Shown: positions 23,321 through 24,572 of the stretch, piece after piece
How positions within the stretch are numbered: the stretch's first letter is position 1
Layout: every line of letters begins with the position of its first letter
From: Brevibacterium sp. p3-SID960
GTDB taxonomy: Bacteria; Actinomycetota; Actinomycetes; Actinomycetales; Brevibacteriaceae
Direction: 5' to 3'
DNA: 24,572 bases
NCBI RefSeq assembly: GCF_025144725.1
Contig: NZ_JALXKS010000043.1
Span: 1 to 24,572, forward strand
The notes under the pieces: generated by a model
What the model was told of the DNA's origin: nothing
Databases searched by the model: none
What the model saw: the letters and a program-made list of their open reading frames with translations, nothing else
Program-made: the position numbers and the translations under genes

Positions 23321-24328
23321 TCAGAGGGAGCGGCGCGGCTGATCTTGGTCGAGATCTGAGCCATCCACGGCGGGTCCGTTCTGCAGCCCTTGGCTACGTG
23401 TCGGCGCGGCTGGGCGGTCGTGCATCAGCGCGGAGACCTCGTGCGAGCCGGAGACGAGAGTGGCGGTGCCTTCTTGGAGCAGCACATGCGGGCCGGTGCT
23501 CGCCGCACTGGTGATCGGGCCGGGCACCGCCCCGACCCCACGGCCGAGGGTGTGCGCCTCGCGGGCCACGTTCAGCGCGCCCGAACGTGCCCCTGCCTCC
23601 ACGATCACCGTCGCCGAGGACATGGCCGCGAGGAGCCGTCCGCGGGCAGCGAAGCGGTGCCGAGTCGGCGTCGATCCCGGCGGCATCTCGCTCACCACCA
23701 GGCCGAGATCGGCGACCCGTTCGAGCAGGTCGCGATGCCCGGCAGGGTAGGGACGATCCAGGCCACTGGCCAGCACCGCGATCGTGTGCCCAGCATCTGC
23801 GAGCACGGCGCGATGAGCGGCACCGTCGATGCCGTAGGCGCCGCCGGAGACCACGATCTGCTCGTCCATCGCCGCATCGTGCGCGACCTCGGCGGCGACA
23901 TGATCGCCGTAGCCGGTCGACGCACGCGATCCCGTGATCGTCACCCGATCCTCCGTCTGGGCCGCGAGGAACGAAGTCGCGCCCTTCGCCCAGAGCACGT
24001 AAGGGGCGCGGTCACCCAGCGCAGCGACCGACGCCGGCCAGTGCGCGTCCCCGGGCACCAGCGGCTCATACCTGCCGTCGAGCGTCCGCCGGAGCACCGC
24101 ATCGAAATCGACACCCGAGGAGACCAGGCGGGTGCGGTGCTGAAGGATCGCCGCCTCCTCAGGCCGCACGCCCGGCATCGGCCCGTCGGTATCAAGCAGC
24201 CGCAGCGTCTCCAACCCGCCCTCCCTGTGCAGCAGGTGCCCCACGTTCGCGTCCGCCGGCTCGGCAATCATCGACAGCATCACGCGGGCCGTGCGCTCAT
24301 CGGCGGCGTAATCAGCCAGGAAAGCCAT
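23321..24328 (-). CDS. Mobile DprA-like protein (Rossmann fold, SMF family)
   Basis: The 335-residue protein has the DprA/Smf domain over about residues 120-290: I-T-G-S-R-A-S-T-G-Y-G, V-V-S-G-G-A-Y-G-I-D-G-A-A-H, G-L-D-R-P-Y-P, S-E-M-P-P-G, F-A-A-R-G-R-L-L-A-A-M-S and V-E-A-G-A-R-S-G-A-L. The usual R-N-R-x-I is R-G-R-L-L. DprA proteins bind single-stranded DNA and load RecA; copies on plasmids may protect or process incoming strands. Its convergent position 9 bp from the relaxase gene end suggests a transfer-module role. ATG 24328 is chosen with GGAAGGGA about 10 bases upstream; GTG 24346 is an alternative. The C-terminal 45 residues are polar and probably disordered. Confidence 0.87.
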   Translation of the reverse strand: MAFLADYAADERTARVMLSMIAEPADANVGHLLHREGGLETLRLLDTDGPMPGVRPEEAAILQHRTRLVSSGVDFDAVLRRTLDGRYEPLVPGDAHWPASVAALGDRAPYVLWAKGATSFLAAQTEDRVTITGSRASTGYGDHVAAEVAHDAAMDEQIVVSGGAYGIDGAAHRAVLADAGHTIAVLASGLDRPYPAGHRDLLERVADLGLVVSEMPPGSTPTRHRFAARGRLLAAMSSATVIVEAGARSGALNVAREAHTLGRGVGAVPGPITSAASTGPHVLLQEGTATLVSGSHEVSALMHDRPAAPTRSQGLQNGPAVDGSDLDQDQPRRSL

Positions 24329-24467
24329 GATCGGTGTCCCTTCCACTCAGGCCAGCAACTACCGGGCAGGTGCACCACTACTGGGCGGCAGGGTTCCGCT
24401 CGTCGGAGGTCCGGCGTAGAGTGGAAGGTGAAGCGCAGGCTTCCAATTTGCAGGGCTCTTCGGAGTC

Positions 24468-24484
24468 GCCCCCCTTCGCGGGGC
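24468..24484. repeat. Short GC hairpin
   Basis: GCCCC-CCTTCGC-GGGGC, 5-bp arms, in the gap between dprA and the last gene. It is too weak to call a terminator. The whole 24347-24540 gap should hold divergent promoters, but none was clear. Confidence 0.3.
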
Positions 24485-24513
24485 CACCACCAACACGCCG
24501 CTTCTCGATAAGT

Positions 24514-24529
24514 GTTCGACGTGTTGAAC
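24514..24529. promoter_or_regulatory. Imperfect palindrome upstream of the right-edge gene
   Basis: GTTCGACGTGTTGAAC has matching GTTC and GAAC ends and a partly symmetrical centre. It also reads as the direct repeats GTGTTCGAC and GTGTTGAAC. It ends immediately before the ribosome-binding site GGAGG (24530-24534), a position suited to a repressor operator. Confidence 0.45.
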
Positions 24530-24540
24530 GGAGGCCCGCA

Positions 24541-24572
24541 ATGATCCCCACCCCCGCACCCGTCCGCCCCCC
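24541..24572 (+). CDS. Start of a CDS running off the right edge
   Basis: ATG 24541 follows GGAGG with a 6-base gap, an ideal start. The visible codons give M-I-P-T-P-A-P-V-R-P, a proline-rich beginning. Nothing more can be said about its product. Confidence 0.55.
   Translation, partial: MIPTPAPVRP

Overview
The window is high-GC DNA with dense, ATGA-overlapping operons and Shine-Dalgarno-led genes. The protein types suggest an actinobacterium, probably Micrococcales (Microbacteriaceae, Brevibacterium and relatives): an actinobacterial cytochrome b with its cytosolic tail, an ECF41 sigma factor, TraA-type MobF relaxases and a CsoR-type copper box. All of it looks accessory, either plasmid or integrative-element DNA. 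No rRNA, tRNA or CRISPR was seen.

Left part (1-7.9 kb): an efflux and stress region. A copper chaperone gene (copZ), preceded by a perfect CsoR-like box, leads into the first codons of what is probably copA at the left edge. Next come a 14-TM MFS pump, a divergent TetR regulator and an FAD oxidoreductase overlapping it by ATGA. A degenerate locus follows, in which a frameshifted DNA cytosine-5 methyltransferase is joined in frame to the C-terminal half of an MFS transporter. The block ends with an ArsR-MFS operon and a strong hairpin terminator.

Middle and right part (8-24.6 kb): the backbone gene is a MobF/TraA relaxase-helicase cut in two. Its 5' part ends at 10563 and its 3' part resumes at 22310. 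Between them lies an 11,746-bp element bounded by 21-bp imperfect inverted repeats around a TA. A large serine recombinase sits just inside the right end. Removing the element at TA restores an 1186-codon relaxase frame through the conserved helicase motif GYAITGHRAQG. The element carries its own, different and intact MobF relaxase, so it appears to be a mobilizable element that integrates into another element's relaxase gene. Downstream of the interrupted gene are a mobile DprA-like gene (opposite strand) and the first codons of another gene.

Element cargo: (i) an ECF41-type sigma factor, a stand-alone actinobacterial cytochrome b and a small ABM-domain protein. The sigma gene and the ABM gene carry the same bipartite promoter signature CTGACACT-N14-CGTCTAC, which suggests one regulon. 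The cytochrome b appears to lack one of its four haem-ligand histidines and the acidic Qo-site motif, so it is unlikely to be an ordinary bc1 subunit. (ii) A TetR/MFS drug-efflux pair whose operator overlaps the tetR start codon and lies in the short gap shared with the relaxase gene. (iii) An unrecognised 286-aa protein with a hairpin over its ribosome-binding site, a small Ser/Thr-rich ORF, and the recombinase.
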